From: Devosia sp. A8/3-2
GTDB lineage: Bacteria; Pseudomonadota; Alphaproteobacteria; Rhizobiales; Devosiaceae
Length of the DNA stretch: 64,000 nucleotides
NCBI GenBank assembly: GCA_025452255.1
Contig: CP104974.1
Coordinates: 2,272,156 to 2,336,155, forward strand
Direction of reading: 5' to 3'
Below the pieces are notes generated by a model. That model made no database searches, was not told where the DNA came from, and worked only from the letters and a program-made list of their open reading frames with translations. Made by a program: the position numbers and the translations under genes. Below, one piece after another: positions 20,063 through 30,519 of the stretch (positions are counted from its first letter, which is position 1; each line of letters begins with the position of its first letter).

Positions 20063-21304
20063 ATGAGCACGCCCGCCCCGCAAGACAAATCCCGCATCGC
20101 CTTTACCTATGTCGGCTTCCGCTTTTTCTGGCTGACCACGCTGCTGGTCAGCTTTGCGGTGCAGATCATGTCGGTATCGATCGCTCCGGCAGATTTACGA
20201 TGTTACGGGCAATGCCTTCCTGCTCGGGCTGGTGGGGCTGTGCCTGTTCCTGCCGGCGCTGCTGCTGATCCCGGTCACAGGGTTGACGGCCGACCGGTTG
20301 AACCGGCGCTTCATCATGGCGATTTGCCTCAGCGTGGAACTGGTCTGCGCCCCAGGGTTCCTGGTTTTCGTCAATGCGGAAGCCCATGAAGTCTGGCCGA
20401 TCTTCGGCATATTGATCGTGCTGGGCACGGCACGCGCCTTCTGGGGCCCCGCCGCGCAGTCGCTGGCGCCCAATCTGGTGCCGCCTGAGGCGCTGTCTAA
20501 CGCCATCACCGTCAATGCTTCGGCATGGCAGTTTGCGGCGATCATGGGCCCAGCCGCCGGCGGGCTGCTCTATGGCTCGGGGCCGGCCGTGCCGTTCACG
20601 ACGGCCGGTGTGCTGTTGCTGGCGGGGGCGGTCTGCGTGCTGCTGATCCCCAAGCCCGCGCAGCGGGAGTCGCAGCAGGCGACCAGCCTTGAAACCATGC
20701 TGGCGGGGTTCCGCTATATTTTCTCCAACAAGGTGGTGCTGGGCGCCATCTCGCTGGACATGTTCGCCGTGCTGATGGGCGGCGCAGTGGCGCTGCTGCC
20801 GGTCTATACCAAGGACATTCTGCATGCCGGCCCGCAGGAACTCGGCCTCTTGCGCGCTGCGCCGGGCATCGGCGCCATCGTCATGGCGCTGTTCCTGACC
20901 CGCTTCCCCGATCTCGCAATCACGCGGGCAAAATCCTGTTCCTCTTCGTCGGGCTGTTCGGTGCTTTCACGGTGGTCTTCGGCCTTTCCACCACAGTGTG
21001 GATTTCCATTCCGGCGCTGGCGCTGGTGGGCGCGTCCGACATGGTCAGCGTGACCATTCGCGAGACGATCATGCAGCTGTGGACGCCCGAGGAAGTGCGC
21101 GGGCGGGTCAATGCGGTCAATTCGGTGTTCATTGGTGCGTCAAACGAATTGGGCGAGTTCCGCGCCGGCACGGTGGCTCATTTCATCGGCCCGGTGCCCG
21201 CCGTGGCGCTGGGCGGGCTGGGGGCGGTCGCTGTCGCCATTATCTGGAGCCGGGTGTTCCCCGGGCTGCGCGAGCAGAAGACGCTCGACAAGAAAATGGT
21301 CTGA
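20063..21304 (+). CDS. MFS transporter of the EntS/DUF894-like group (two frameshifts)
   Basis: About 413 residues with twelve predicted helices. The start is MSTPAPQDKSRIAFTYVGFR. After the first helix the frame breaks near 20185, then continues DVTGNAFLLGLVGLCLFLP, GLTADRLNRRFIM (the A motif between helices 2 and 3), NASAWQFAAIMGPAAGG, and PVYTKDILHAGP in the second half. A second break lies near 20920 before GKILFLFVGLFGAF. The order of motifs resembles enterobactin exporter-like MFS proteins; the substrate is unknown. It follows trmJ by about 75 bases. Confidence 0.8.
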
Positions 21305-21475
21305 GGCCCGAGCTGGCTTGACTCCCCGGCCGTCCGACTATATCACGCGGCCACCTATTGAGGCTTTCGAGCCTATAGGCGCACCCAGGATCTCCTGAAT
21401 TTTTGGGGTCTGTCGGTCATCCGCGAGGATGGCAGAGGAGGGCGCGATCCATTCAACTGTTAAGAAGGATACGCG

Positions 21476-22094
21476 ATGTCGAAGCGTCATTCAGCCAAGT
21501 ACAAGATCGATCGTCGTCTTGGCGAAAATATCTGGGGCCGTCCCAAGTCCCCGCTCAATGCCCGTGCTTATGGCCCCGGCCAGCATGGTCAGCGCCGCAA
21601 GGGCAAGCTGTCGGACTACGGTCTGCAGCTCCGTGCCAAGCAGAAGCTCAAGGGCTATTACGGTTCGGTCACCGAAAAGGCGTTCAAGCGCCTCTACACC
21701 GAAGCCGCCCGCGTTAAGGGCGATACCGGCGAGAACCTGATCGGCCTGCTCGAGAGCCGTCTGGACGCGCCTCGTCTATCGTGCGAAGTTCGTTGCCACC
21801 GTGTTTGCTGCGCGCCAGTTCGTGTCGCATGGCCATATCCCGGTCAATGGCAAGCGCGTCAACATCCCATCCTACCGAGTCAAGGTCGGCGACAAGATCG
21901 AAGTGCGCGAGCGTTCCAAGCAGCTCGCCGTGCTGATCGAAGCCACCCAGCTGGCCGAGCGCGACGTTCCTGACTACGTCGAAGTCGACCACAACAAGAT
22001 GACCGCCACCTTCGCCCGCGTTCCGGCGCTGTCGGACGTGCCCTATCCGGTCCAGATGGAACCGAACACGGTCGTCGAATTCTACTCGCGCTAA
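21476..22094 (+). CDS. rpsD: 30S ribosomal protein S4 (frameshifted)
   Basis: The restored protein of about 205 residues is complete: [42 protein letters not shown], the S4 RNA-binding domain [23 protein letters not shown], and the C-terminal [12 protein letters not shown]4 nucleates assembly of the small subunit 5' domain. The frame breaks near 21770, between SRLDA and [12 protein letters not shown]. As S4 is essential, this break cannot be genuine in a living cell unless another copy exists, which makes it a good control for the sequence errors. AAGGAT precedes the ATG; a strong terminator follows. The gene is monocistronic, as in related genomes. Confidence 0.96.
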
Positions 22095-22116
22095 GCGCAG
22101 TCGAATAACAGATTTG

Positions 22117-22148
22117 AAAGGCCGCTCCTTGGAGCGGCCTTTTGTTTT
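22117..22148 (+). terminator. Terminator of rpsD
   Basis: AAAGGCCGCTCC and GGAGCGGCCTTTTGTTTT form a nine-base-pair stem and a T-rich tail, 22 bases after the rpsD stop. Confidence 0.9.
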
Positions 22149-22198
22149 GGGTATGCACTGAGGCTGTGGTCCTGCGCTGACGTTCTATTCAATCACTG

Positions 22199-22269
22199 GT
22201 CATTCCTGCGCAGGCGGGAACCTCTGTTTCCTTCTTTCACAAACGGAGGTCCCTGCTTTGCGGGATGAC
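22199..22269. repeat. Dispersed intergenic palindrome, copy B
   Basis: GTCATTCCTGCGCAGGCGGG with CCTCTGTTT on the left and AAACGGAGGTCCCTG ... CGGGATGAC on the right form a long imperfect inverted repeat related to the copy at 1757-1834. It lies between the convergent rpsD and BacA-like genes. Confidence 0.75.
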
Positions 22270-22280
22270 GTTGGTTTCAC

Positions 22281-23610
22281 CTAGAATTGTGCCGGCTCGC
22301 GCGGGGCGTTGTCGCTGGTCACCGGATTGTCCCACGATTGCAGGAAACGCGGATCGTCGTAGTCAACGCCTGAGATGGAATCCGGGGGTATATTGGCCTC
22401 GAGCGCGCAAGCGTTTGTAGACCGAAATCAGCGAAATAATCGTCGTCCAGAATTGGCGAGGAAGCGGAACGAGTCCTCCACTGGCTGAAGGCGTTGCTCA
22501 CCTGTTGAAATAGGCCGAACGTGAGCGCGCCTGCGGCAATGGATGGCGCCATTGCGATGAGCGGCACAAAGATCGAACCCTGAATGTACACATACCGGCC
22601 ACATTGAAGTAGAGATAGTGGCCATAGAGCCGGAAATAGTTCCTCTGCACGCCGAGAAAGAATTCCTGCAGCGGTGCCGGTTGGGCCCGGTCATTGTGGT
22701 CTTCGCCATAGACGAGTTCCTTGCGGAAAGCTGCTTCAACACGCTGGTTCTGGAATTCAAGGCCGGGGAGTTTGAAACCCACTAGGCCGAGCAAAACCGT
22801 ACCGACAATCGCCGACAGCAGAGCAACCCAGACCAGAGCTGCCATCTACTGCACCAACAAAAGGCAGTTGGGTGATGTGCTGCGACAGCTCCCATAGAAG
22901 GGGTAGAAAGACCAGCAACGTCATGATCGAGGAAATCAGCGATACTGCCAGCCCTTCCACAATATTGGCAAAACGCTGCGCGTCTTCCCGGATACGCTGC
23001 GACGCGCCTTCGATATGGCGAAGGCGTTGCCAGTGCGTCAGATAGTAGAACGACATCGCCCGGCGCCAGCGGAAGAGATAATGGGCAATGAAGAAGGCAT
23101 TGAGAACTAGCACGGCAATTCGTGGCAGCAGAACGTAGAGCACGGTGCTCAATTCGCCAAAGAGGGTATCCAGTGACACGGTTCCCGGCGTGGTCAGTGC
23201 TGCCTGGATCAAGTTGAAGAAATCGCCGTACCAGTCGTTCATCCAAGCACCGATCTGGACGTCGAAGTAGACCACTTCGACGATGGTCACTGAGCCGACC
23301 ACCGACCACCAATACCAGCGCTTGTTGTCGTTGAGGAAATACCGGGGCACGCAGAAGAGGTAGCCCGACATCAAAATGAATTGGTAGAGCCAGACTCGTC
23401 CTGCACTGAAGAAGGGTTCGGGGGTGGCCTCGGTGGGAGGGACACCAAGCCGGGGCCCGAGCTGATATAGTGCTCAAGAGTAGAGCCAAAGCCGAACCAG
23501 AGAGCCATACATAGCGCCGTCCAAGCTATGGCAGAGCTGAAGAACGGCGTGGGATTAGGGAAAAAGAGCGAAACACCGCGAGACTCTCGGGTGCCAGTGA
23601 TGGGCGTCAT
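22281..23610 (-). CDS. SbmA/BacA-like peptide transporter (at least four frameshifts)
   Basis: The pieces line up with SbmA/BacA over nearly the whole length: an N-terminal [20 protein letters not shown], then [22 protein letters not shown], the long region around [48 protein letters not shown] and YGEDHNDR, and [13 protein letters not shown]. The C-terminus ends in an acidic and aromatic tail. These inner membrane proteins import antimicrobial and other peptides; in rhizobia and Brucella BacA also affects very long chain fatty acids and chronic infection. The frame changes near 23380, 22850, 22585 and 22430. The start is put at ATG 23610. The gene is divergent from ttcA. Confidence 0.85.
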
Positions 23611-23741
23611 GTAACTGCTGCAAAACGTCTAAAGCAAGAATGGGAAGTTAAAGCTTGGTAATGTTCGCTAGGCCCGGTTTTGCTTCCCTCGAAGGGGCAG
23701 GGGCGGTATCAGCTACGAACCGATTGCCACAAGAGTTTCCC

Positions 23742-24613
23742 ATGAGCGCCGTTATGGATGCCGCCCCCCGTGCCGAAGCCGACGAAGCCGAATCCGGCGC
23801 GCACCCGATTTTTGCCGGGGCGCCGCGCAGTGTGGAGTTCAACAAGCTGCGCAAGCGGCTGATCCGCACATGCGCGAGGCGTTGGACAGGTTCGCCATGG
23901 TGCGGGCGGGTGAGAAATGGCTGGTGGCGCTGTCGGGCGGCAAGGACAGCTATGGCATGCTGGCGCTGCTGCTGGATCTCAAATGGCGCGGGCTATTGCC
24001 GGTGGAATTGCTGGTCTGCAATCTCGATCAGGGGCAGCCCAATTTCCCCAAGCATATCCTGCCCGAATTCTCGGGCGGGTTAGGGATTCCGCATCGGATT
24101 GAATACAAGGACACCTATTCCATCGTCACAGACAAGCTGCCGGCGGGGGCAACCTATTGCTCGCTGTGCAGCCGGCTACGGCGCGGCAATCTCTATCGCA
24201 TTGCGCGGGAGGAGGGCTGCACGGCGCTGGTGTTGGGCCATCATCGCGACGATAGCCTCGAAACTTTTTCATGAACCTGTTCCATGGCGGCAAGCTGGCC
24301 GCCATGCCTCCGCGCCTGCTCAATGATGAGGGCGACATCGAAGTGTTGCGGCCGCTGATCTATTGTGCGGAAGACGATCTGCAGCGGTTTTCCGACGCCA
24401 TGGCCTTTCCAATCATCCCCTGCGATCTGTGCGGCAGCCGAGATGGGCTGGAGCGCAATGCGATGAAGGCCATGCTTGCCGACATCGAAAAACGCATGCC
24501 GGGGCGCAAGGATGTGATGATCCGCGCGCTCGGCAACGTCAATCCTAGCCATATGCTCGATCCGAAGCTGTTCGATTTTGCAGGGCTGTTCAGAACGAAG
24601 GACCGGACTATGA
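23742..24613 (+). CDS. ttcA: tRNA 2-thiocytidine biosynthesis protein TtcA (frameshifted)
   Basis: TtcA thiolates cytidine 32 of tRNAs using an Fe-S cluster and ATP. The PP-loop [12 protein letters not shown], the CxxC motifs [10 protein letters not shown] and [10 protein letters not shown], and the LVLGHHRDD block are all visible. The start [18 protein letters not shown] is followed by a break near 23868 and a second near 24268 ([13 protein letters not shown]). After [11 protein letters not shown] the frame runs without a stop into the next gene. An ATGA at 24610-24613 would give the expected end if a base near the end is wrong; the apparent fusion is therefore probably an artefact. Confidence 0.88.
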
Positions 24614-25428
24614 GTGTTGATATCGGGGCGCTGGCGACAATCCTGCGCGATGCGGCCAAGGCCGAAGTGCTGCCGCGCTTTCGCCGGCTGGATGCGGGCA
24701 TGGTCAAGATCAAGACCTCGGCGATCGATCTGGTGACCGAGGCCGACGAGGCCGCCGAGCGCTTCATCAAGGCCCGGGTGGCCGAGCTGGTGCCCGATGC
24801 GCTGTTTGTCGGCGAGGAATCGGTGGCGGCCGATCCGGCTCTGCTGGATGCATTGGCCGATGCGGATCTGGCCGTCGTGGTCGACCCGATCGATGGCACG
24901 GCCAATTACGCGGCCGGCCTGCCGCTCTTTGCCGTCATGGCGTCGGTCGTGTCCAAGGGCGAGACCATTGCCGGCATCATTTATGACCCGATGGGCGACG
25001 ATTGGATGATGGCCGAAAAGGGCAGCGGCGCTCGGCTGCGGCGGCCCCATGGCGAGGCGGTACGGATGCAGATCGCCCAGCCTTTGCCGCTGGCGGAGAT
25101 GGTGGGCTGCGCTTCAGTGGCATTCATGCCGGCCGAGGCACGCCCGCAGGTGCTGACCAATTTTGCCAAGGTGCGGATAGTGTCCAATTATCGCGTGGCG
25201 GGGCATGAATACCGCACCTTCGTGTCCGGCCATGCGCAATTCCTCTGCTACAACAAGCTGATGCCCCGGGATCATCTGGCCGGCACGCTGATGGCGCAAG
25301 AAGCCGACGGCTATGCCGCGCGGCTCGATGGCTCAGCCTATCTGCCGCATCACGTCGATGGCGGGCTGATCATTGCCACCGACAAGGATAGCTGGCAGAC
25401 GCTGCGGCGTGAGGTGTTTACGTATTAG
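24610..25428 (+). CDS. Inositol monophosphatase-family phosphatase
   Basis: The 272-residue protein has the metal-binding motifs of the IMPase family: [13 protein letters not shown], the GEESV glutamate, [19 protein letters not shown] (DPIDGT motif), and a changed second motif [20 protein letters not shown] in place of the usual WDxAAG. Members hydrolyse inositol phosphate, histidinol phosphate or 3'-phosphoadenosine 5'-phosphate using magnesium; the substrate here is not clear. The ATG at 24610 overlaps a TGA in another frame (ATGA), the expected coupling with ttcA. In the given sequence the two genes are in one frame. Confidence 0.85.
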   Translation: MSVDIGALATILRDAAKAEVLPRFRRLDAGMVKIKTSAIDLVTEADEAAERFIKARVAELVPDALFVGEESVAADPALLDALADADLAVVVDPIDGTANYAAGLPLFAVMASVVSKGETIAGIIYDPMGDDWMMAEKGSGARLRRPHGEAVRMQIAQPLPLAEMVGCASVAFMPAEARPQVLTNFAKVRIVSNYRVAGHEYRTFVSGHAQFLCYNKLMPRDHLAGTLMAQEADGYAARLDGSAYLPHHVDGGLIIATDKDSWQTLRREVFTY

Positions 25429-25507
25429 CGGGGATGCCCAAAATCATGACACCGTGATTGGCTGAGCGACCCCGTGGTCATCCGCAACCTCTCCTCCCCA
25501 CAGCTCT

Positions 25508-25589
25508 CCCTCGGGCTCGACCCGAGGGCCACTCGCCGCAAGCACAATGCTGGTGCGAACCTGACAGACCCTCGGGTCACGCCCGAGGG
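25508..25589. repeat. Pair of short palindromes (CCTCGGG type)
   Basis: CCTCGGGCTCGACCCGAGG (within 25508-25528) and CCTCGGGTCACGCCCGAGG (within 25569-25589) are two perfect or near-perfect hairpins about 40 bases apart, in the noncoding stretch between the IMPase and the ArsR gene. The layout resembles a REP doublet. Confidence 0.7.
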
Positions 25590-25651
25590 AGACGCGGTGA
25601 CATTAGGAGTAATGGTGGCATGCACCGTTTCCGCACGCCCCTTGCTCGACT

Positions 25652-25669
25652 CATAAGTCTGTGCTTATG
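25652..25669. promoter_or_regulatory. Inverted repeat upstream of the ArsR gene, operator candidate
   Basis: CATAAGTCTGTGCTTATG has perfect six-base arms around six bases and ends eight bases before the ATG of the ArsR-type gene. The position suits autoregulation; binding is inferred. Confidence 0.5.
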
Positions 25670-25677
25670 TGTCTGGT

Positions 25678-25992
25678 ATGAGCGAAGCGGATATTTTCAA
25701 AGTGCTGGCTGATCCGACGCGTCGAGCGGTGTTCGAGCGGCTGGCGACGGCCGAGATGACGGCGACGGAATTGCGCGAGGGCTTTGCCATTTCGCAGCCG
25801 GCGATGTCCCAGCATCTGGCGGTGTTGCGCGAGGCGGGGCTGGTCAGCGAGCGGCGCGAGGGTCGCTATGTCAATTACCGGATCGAGCCGGCGGGGCTGG
25901 CGCCCTTGCATGGTTGGCTGGCGCGCCATCGCGCATTCTGGCCTCAGCGGATCGATCAGCTCAAAGACCTGCTCAAGGAGATGGACCAATGA
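25678..25992 (+). CDS. ArsR-family winged-helix repressor
   Basis: A 104-residue regulator starting MSEADIFKVLADPTRRAVFERL. It has the recognition helix AISQPAMSQHLAVLREAGLV, the wing RREGRYVNYRIEPAGL, and a C-terminal dimer helix. No metal-ligand cysteines are present. It overlaps the following SRPBCC gene by ATGA, so the two are translationally coupled, and is preceded by an inverted repeat that is a likely operator. This is the second ArsR/SRPBCC module of the window; the first, at 1858-2705, is on the other strand. An in-frame GTG at 25669 would add three residues. Confidence 0.9.
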   Translation: MSEADIFKVLADPTRRAVFERLATAEMTATELREGFAISQPAMSQHLAVLREAGLVSERREGRYVNYRIEPAGLAPLHGWLARHRAFWPQRIDQLKDLLKEMDQ

Positions 25993-26335
25993 CGACCGAC
26001 GCCTTGATCTATGAATGCGCGCTCGATGCCGCGCCCGAGAAGGTGTGGCGAGCGCTGACCATCCCGGCCTATCTCGAGCGCTGGCTGACCCCGGATGCAG
26101 CGGCGGGCGAAGCGCTCGACCTGACTGTGCTGGCGGCCGAAGAGAATAAATCGCTGAGCTATCATTGGCGCGAGGCCGGGCAGGGTGCCGTGGGCGATGT
26201 CGAGGATAGCGTGGTGACCTTCGAGCTCAAGCCCATGGCCGATGGGCGCACTGGTTCCGGCTGACGCATGAGCCGGTGGTGATGCCGGTGGCGGCCAATA
26301 GCAATGTGGCCGGCCCGCAGATGCTGGCCGCCTAA
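25989..26335 (+). CDS. SRPBCC (AHSA1-like) domain protein (frameshifted)
   Basis: The protein starts MTTDALIYECALDAAPEKVWRAL, followed by LERWLTPDAA and SLSYHWREAG; this is the AHSA1 branch of the SRPBCC fold. One base is missing near 26254, so the given frame stops early. The other frame continues WFRLTHEPVVMPVAANSNV and ends with QMLAA at 26335. The restored length of about 115 residues is short for the family but complete at both ends. Translation is coupled to the ArsR gene by the ATGA overlap. The ligand is unknown. Confidence 0.82.
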
Positions 26336-26371
26336 CTCAATTCCAAACCTAGATCAGAACGGAGGTCGCCG

Positions 26372-27001
26372 ATGCACGACATGATGCAACTCGTCCCTAT
26401 GGTGGTCGAGCAATCGAGCCGCGGAGAGCGGTCTTTCGATATCTATTCGCGGCTGTTGCGCGAGCGGATCATTTTCGTCAATGGCGAGATCGAGGACAAT
26501 ATGGCCGCGCTGGTCAGTGCGCAGCTGCTGTTCCTTGAGGCGGAGAATCCGAAAAAGGAGATAAGCCTTTATATCAACTCGCCCGGCGGCGTCGTCACTT
26601 CGGCGCTGGCCATGTATGACACGATGCAGTTCATCAAGGCGCCGGTGGGTACGCTGTGCTTTGGCATGGCCATGTCGGCCGGCACATTACTGTTGATGGC
26701 CGGAGCGCCCGGCAGCCGTGTGTGCCTGCCGAGCGCCTCTATCATGCTGCATCAGCCGAGTGGCGGCTATCAGGGCAAAGTGACCGATATCATGCTGCAT
26801 GCCGAGGAAAGCCAACGGCTGAAGCGCCTTACGCATGGTCTCTACGCCAAGCATTGTGGCCGGACCTATGAGGAAGTGGAGGCCGCGCTGGAGCGCGACC
26901 ACTTCATGACGCCCGAACAGGCCAAAGCCCGGGGGCTGGTCGATCATGTCTATCGTGACCGTAGCGAGATCGAGGCTTTGAACCCGCCGCCCGCAGATTA
27001 G
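26372..27001 (+). CDS. clpP: ATP-dependent Clp protease proteolytic subunit, orphan paralog
   Basis: A 209-residue ClpP with the full catalytic triad: Ser102 in [12 protein letters not shown], His127 in [11 protein letters not shown] and Asp176 in [18 protein letters not shown]. Other marks are LYINSPGG and the short N-terminal loop. The motif around the Ser (GMAMSAG) differs from the usual GQAASMG. GGAGG lies eight bases before the ATG. The usual partner clpX and trigger factor gene are absent, so this is likely one of the additional ClpP copies of Hyphomicrobiales rather than the main one. Its stop overlaps that of the convergent MFS gene. Confidence 0.93.
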   Translation: MHDMMQLVPMVVEQSSRGERSFDIYSRLLRERIIFVNGEIEDNMAALVSAQLLFLEAENPKKEISLYINSPGGVVTSALAMYDTMQFIKAPVGTLCFGMAMSAGTLLLMAGAPGSRVCLPSASIMLHQPSGGYQGKVTDIMLHAEESQRLKRLTHGLYAKHCGRTYEEVEAALERDHFMTPEQAKARGLVDHVYRDRSEIEALNPPPAD

Positions 27002-28251
27002 TGAGCGGCGTGGTGGCTCATGTCGGTGTGGGCATGTTCGGTGCCCACGCCGAACAGGCGCCCATTCTCGGCGATCAGGATGAAGATCAGTGACAAGACG
27101 CCCATGACGAAATAGCCCGCGGCAACGGGGACGACCGTGCCGTTGAACTGCTGGCCGATAAAGCCACCGATCAGCGCGCCTCCGACGGTCTGGACGAAGC
27201 CGAAAACGGAGGAGGCGGTGCCGGCCACCGAGCCGAGCGGCTCCATGGACAGCGAATTCATGTTGGAGGCAGCCCAGCCGAAGCAGAACATGACGATAGC
27301 CGGGATCAGCAGGAACAGCCAGATGGGCAGAAAGCCGACCAGCGCCAAAATCAGCCAGACGCCGCTCATGCCGGTAAAGACCAGCATGGCGCCATGCGAC
27401 AGGCGGCGCATACCGACCCGCGAGACGATGCGCGAATTGGTAAAGGACGACACGGCCATCAATGCAGCAACGGCGGCGAAGGCGACCGGGAAATAAACGC
27501 CCAAGCCATAGATATCGACGTAGATCTGCTGGGACGAGCTGATAAAGCCGAACAGCGCGCCAAAAGTGAAGGTGCCGGCCAGCCCATAATAGAAGGCGAC
27601 GCGGTTGGTCACTACGATACGGAAGCCATCGAGAATGGAACTGAGCGTCAACTCGCGCCGATTGGCCAGCGCCAGTGTCTCAGGCAGGCGGATGAACGCC
27701 CAGAGGCCGAACACGGCGGCAAGGCCACCCATGAACAGGAAAATGGTGTGCCATGGCCCGGTCAGCAGCAGCACTCGGCCAATGCCGGGCGCGATGATCG
27801 GGATAGCCATGAATACCATGAAGGTCAGCGACATGACCTCGGCCATGGCGCGGCCCGAATACATGTCGCGTACGATGGAGGTCGCGATGACGCGCGTGCC
27901 GGCGGCGCCCATGCCCTGCAAAAAGCGAAGGGCCAGCAGGATGCCGAAGGTCGGCGAGAACACCGCTGCCACCGCCGCGATGATGTAGACAACAATGCCG
28001 ATCAGCAGCGGTGCCCGGCGGCCGAAGCGGTCGGACAGGGGGCCGAACGCGAGCTGGGCCGAGCCAAACCCCATCATATAGGCGGAGATGACGTATTGAC
28101 GCTCGTTCTCGCTGCTAATGCCCGGGGCTTCGCCCATATAGGGCAGGGCTGGCAGCATGACGTCGATAGCTAGGGCGTTCAGCGCCATGAGCGCGGCCAT
28201 CAGGGCAATGAATTCTGGACGGGATAAGACCCGCGAAAAATGATCAGACAT
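26998..28251 (-). CDS. Bcr/CflA-family MFS multidrug exporter
   Basis: The 417-residue protein has twelve predicted helices. It begins [29 protein letters not shown], the Bcr/CflA start with the acidic residue in helix 1, and has the loop motif [14 protein letters not shown] and motif C-like [21 protein letters not shown]. The C-terminal tail is short and histidine-rich. Such pumps move drugs such as bicyclomycin and small metabolites out by proton antiport. The frame is intact. Its stop overlaps the clpP stop on the other strand by four bases. Confidence 0.88.
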   Translation of the reverse strand: MSDHFSRVLSRPEFIALMAALMALNALAIDVMLPALPYMGEAPGISSENERQYVISAYMMGFGSAQLAFGPLSDRFGRRAPLLIGIVVYIIAAVAAVFSPTFGILLALRFLQGMGAAGTRVIATSIVRDMYSGRAMAEVMSLTFMVFMAIPIIAPGIGRVLLLTGPWHTIFLFMGGLAAVFGLWAFIRLPETLALANRRELTLSSILDGFRIVVTNRVAFYYGLAGTFTFGALFGFISSSQQIYVDIYGLGVYFPVAFAAVAALMAVSSFTNSRIVSRVGMRRLSHGAMLVFTGMSGVWLILALVGFLPIWLFLLIPAIVMFCFGWAASNMNSLSMEPLGSVAGTASSVFGFVQTVGGALIGGFIGQQFNGTVVPVAAGYFVMGVLSLIFILIAENGRLFGVGTEHAHTDMSHHAAH

Positions 28252-28356
28252 GAATGAAACTCAGGCAGGCCACGGCAAAACGCGCGGCGGAAAGACAAGG
28301 GAGACCATGAACCTCATGGCCTGCTTTGGCAAGGCGTCAATCGGCAAATGACGATA

Positions 28357-29581
28357 TCAGGCCGGTTTCAAGGCGAAGGCCGGCGCGGTTCGGTCGTTGA
28401 TCGGCAGATGCAATGCCGCCGAGGCGAGGCCGAGCAGGATGCCCAGATACCAGACCAGATCGTAATGCCCGGTCAGATCGAAGGCGACGCCGCCGAGCCA
28501 GACGCCCATGAACGAGCCGAGCTGGTGGCTGAAAAGGCGACGCCATAGAGCATGCCCATATAGCGGGGGCCAAAGAACACCGAGACGAGGCCCGCCGTTG
28601 GCGGCACGGTCGAGAGCCAGAGCAGGCCCATGGCGGCGGCGAAGATATAGGCGGTCATTTCGGTGACCGGGAACAGCATGAAGAGGCCAATGGCGATCGC
28701 GCGCAGGAAGTAGATGCTGGCGAGAAGGATCTGCTTGGGCACGCGGCCGCCGAGATACCCGGCCGACAGGCTGCCAACGACGTTGAACAGGCCGATCACC
28801 GCGATGGTCCAGCTGCCCACTTCGGGCGAGAGGCCGCATTGCACCAGATAGGCGGGCATGTGGACATTGATGAAGGCGAGATGGAAGCCGCAGACGAAGA
28901 AGCCGATCACCAGCAGCCGATAGGAGCCATGGCTCCGGGCGCGCGACAGGGCCTGAAGAAACGGCATCTCCACCGGCCAGCGGTGCGTTCGCTGCGACCG
29001 CGCAGGGCATAGGAGAGCGGAATGATCAGCAGCAGCATGGCGCCGAGATAGATCAGGGCGGTCTGCCAGCCAAAGGCGTTGATGAAGCCCCGGCTGATCG
29101 GGGCAAAGGCGAATTGGCCGAACGAGGAGGCGGCAGTCGCGACACCAAAGATCAGGCTGCGCTTTTCGGCCGGCACGGCGCGGCCAAAGGCGGCCATGAC
29201 CACGCTGAACGAACAGATGGCAATGCCGACGCCGGTGATGACACCACCGGTCAGCGTCATGATTGCGGCATTGGGCGAAAAGGCCATGAGCACGAGGCCC
29301 AGAGCATAGAGGGCGCCGCCGGCGGCCACCGTGCAGGCGGTGCCGACCCGGTCGGCAAAGGCGCCGGCAAAGGGCTGCGCTATGCCCCGGGCCGGGTTCT
29401 GGATGGCCATGGCCATGCCCCAGCCCTCACGGCTGAGACCCAGATCGCTGGTCATCGGCAGGGTGAAAAGGCCGAAACTGGTCCTTATGCCATTGCCGAT
29501 AGCCGCGACGATGCAGCCGGCAATGATGATGACGAGCAGGGGAACGGCAGGGCGCAGGGCCGATGAGGTCATAAGGGGCAT
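28357..29581 (-). CDS. MFS transporter, OFA-like group (two frameshifts)
   Basis: About 408 residues when restored. It begins ALRPAVPLLVIIIAGC, then NGIRTSFGLFTLPMTSDLGLSREGWGMAMA and FAGAFADRVGTACTV. A break near 28990 follows SYALRG; the next frame carries SYRLLVIGFFVCGFHLAF and FGPRYMGMLYGVAF; a second break near 28535 precedes SHQLGSFMGVWLGG. The motif SHQLGSFMG and the RTSFG start are typical of MFS members related to monocarboxylate and oxalate/formate carriers. The substrate is unknown. The start may also be the ATG at residue 4. Confidence 0.8.
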
Positions 29582-29721
29582 CCGGATATGGATGATCTAT
29601 CTACGCCCACGACATCATCACGCAAAGCAATATTGCTGAATGGGATCTATCAAGACTGGTGATGGGTTGACCCTTGCGTCAATCGCACCGACAAGTCGCG
29701 CCACTATTCAGGAGTTTGAGC

Positions 29722-30009
29722 GTGATCCGCCATATCGTCTTTTTCACCGCCAAGTCGGCTGACAATCTCGACGCGATTTGCGAGGGGCTGAACCTGCTTG
29801 GCACCATTCCGCACAGCACCCATTTCGAGGTGTCGTGGAACAGCAAGGTGGACCAGATTTCCAATGAGGTCGATGTGGTGGTCTATGCCGAATTCGCCGA
29901 CGCTGCGGCGCTGGCGGCCTATAAGGCGCATCCCACTTACGCCGAGGCGACGCGACGAGTGCGGCCGCTGCGGGAATTGCGGCTTTCGGCGGATTTCGAG
30001 GCCAAATAG
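29722..30009 (+). CDS. Dabb-domain (stress-responsive alpha/beta barrel) protein
   Basis: A protein of about 95 residues with the Dabb pattern: IRHIVFFTAK at the start, a central strand-turn FEVSWNSKVDQISNEVDVVVYAEF, and YKAHPTYAEATRRVRPL near the end. The GTG at 29722, preceded by CAGGAG, is preferred because the conserved part starts immediately after it; an upstream ATG at 29674 would add 16 unrelated residues. Dabb proteins form small dimeric barrels and are linked to stress or to polyketide cyclase-like reactions; no specific role can be given. A terminator shared with grxD follows. Confidence 0.82.
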   Translation: MIRHIVFFTAKSADNLDAICEGLNLLGTIPHSTHFEVSWNSKVDQISNEVDVVVYAEFADAAALAAYKAHPTYAEATRRVRPLRELRLSADFEAK

Positions 30010-30038
30010 AAAACGCTGGCCCACGGGGCCGGCGTTTT
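30010..30038. terminator. Bidirectional terminator between the Dabb gene and grxD
   Basis: AAAACGCTGGCCC and GGGCCGGCGTTTT pair with one bulge and carry A and T tracts on the two sides, so the hairpin can end both convergent transcripts. Confidence 0.85.
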
Positions 30039-30056
30039 GGTAACTGGCAGTTGAGT

Positions 30057-30393
30057 TCAGGCCGAAAGCTTGACCGGGATGCCGGCGCTTTCGATATGGG
30101 TCTGCAGTTCACCCGCCCGGAACATTTCGCGGACAATGTCGGCGCCGCCGACGAATTCTGCCCTTCACATAGAGCTGGGGAATAGTCGGCCAATTGGTAT
30201 AGGCCTTGATGCCGTCGCGTAGTTCGGCGCTTTCCAGCACATTGGCGCTGCCATATTCGACGCCGAGATAGTTCAGAATCTGCACGACTCGGCCGGAGAA
30301 GCCACACTGCGGAAAGTCCGGTGTGCCCTTCATGAACAGGAAGATGTCGTTATTCTTCACCTTGTCGTCGATGAATGCGTTGATGTCGGTCAT
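30057..30393 (-). CDS. grxD: Monothiol glutaredoxin, Grx4/GrxD type (frameshifted)
   Basis: A CGFS-type monothiol glutaredoxin of about 111 residues: [31 protein letters not shown] with the active Cys at about 30, then [11 protein letters not shown]. One base is missing near 30160; the other frame continues [18 protein letters not shown] and ends with PVKLSA. Together with BolA such proteins hold and pass [2Fe-2S] clusters. A bolA gene lies about 1.3 kb upstream on the same strand. In many Hyphomicrobiales purL, bolA and grxD are close neighbours; here a DUF6665-like gene and a HAD gene stand between. Confidence 0.93.
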
Positions 30394-30519
30394 TGCGGCA
30401 GCCTTTCTTGGGTCCGGGGAGGCCGGGAAATCGTTGGTCCATAAATAGGAGCTTGGCGTGGCGCTGTCGAGGCCTGCCATCGCCAATTGCCGATCAAGCT
30501 TTGTCGACGCCAAGAGCGG

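Noticed and set aside
25429..25677. CRISPR array suspected from the repeated CCTCGGG palindromes
   Set aside because: Only two hairpin units occur, their sequence and spacing do not form regular repeats and spacers, and no cas genes are nearby.
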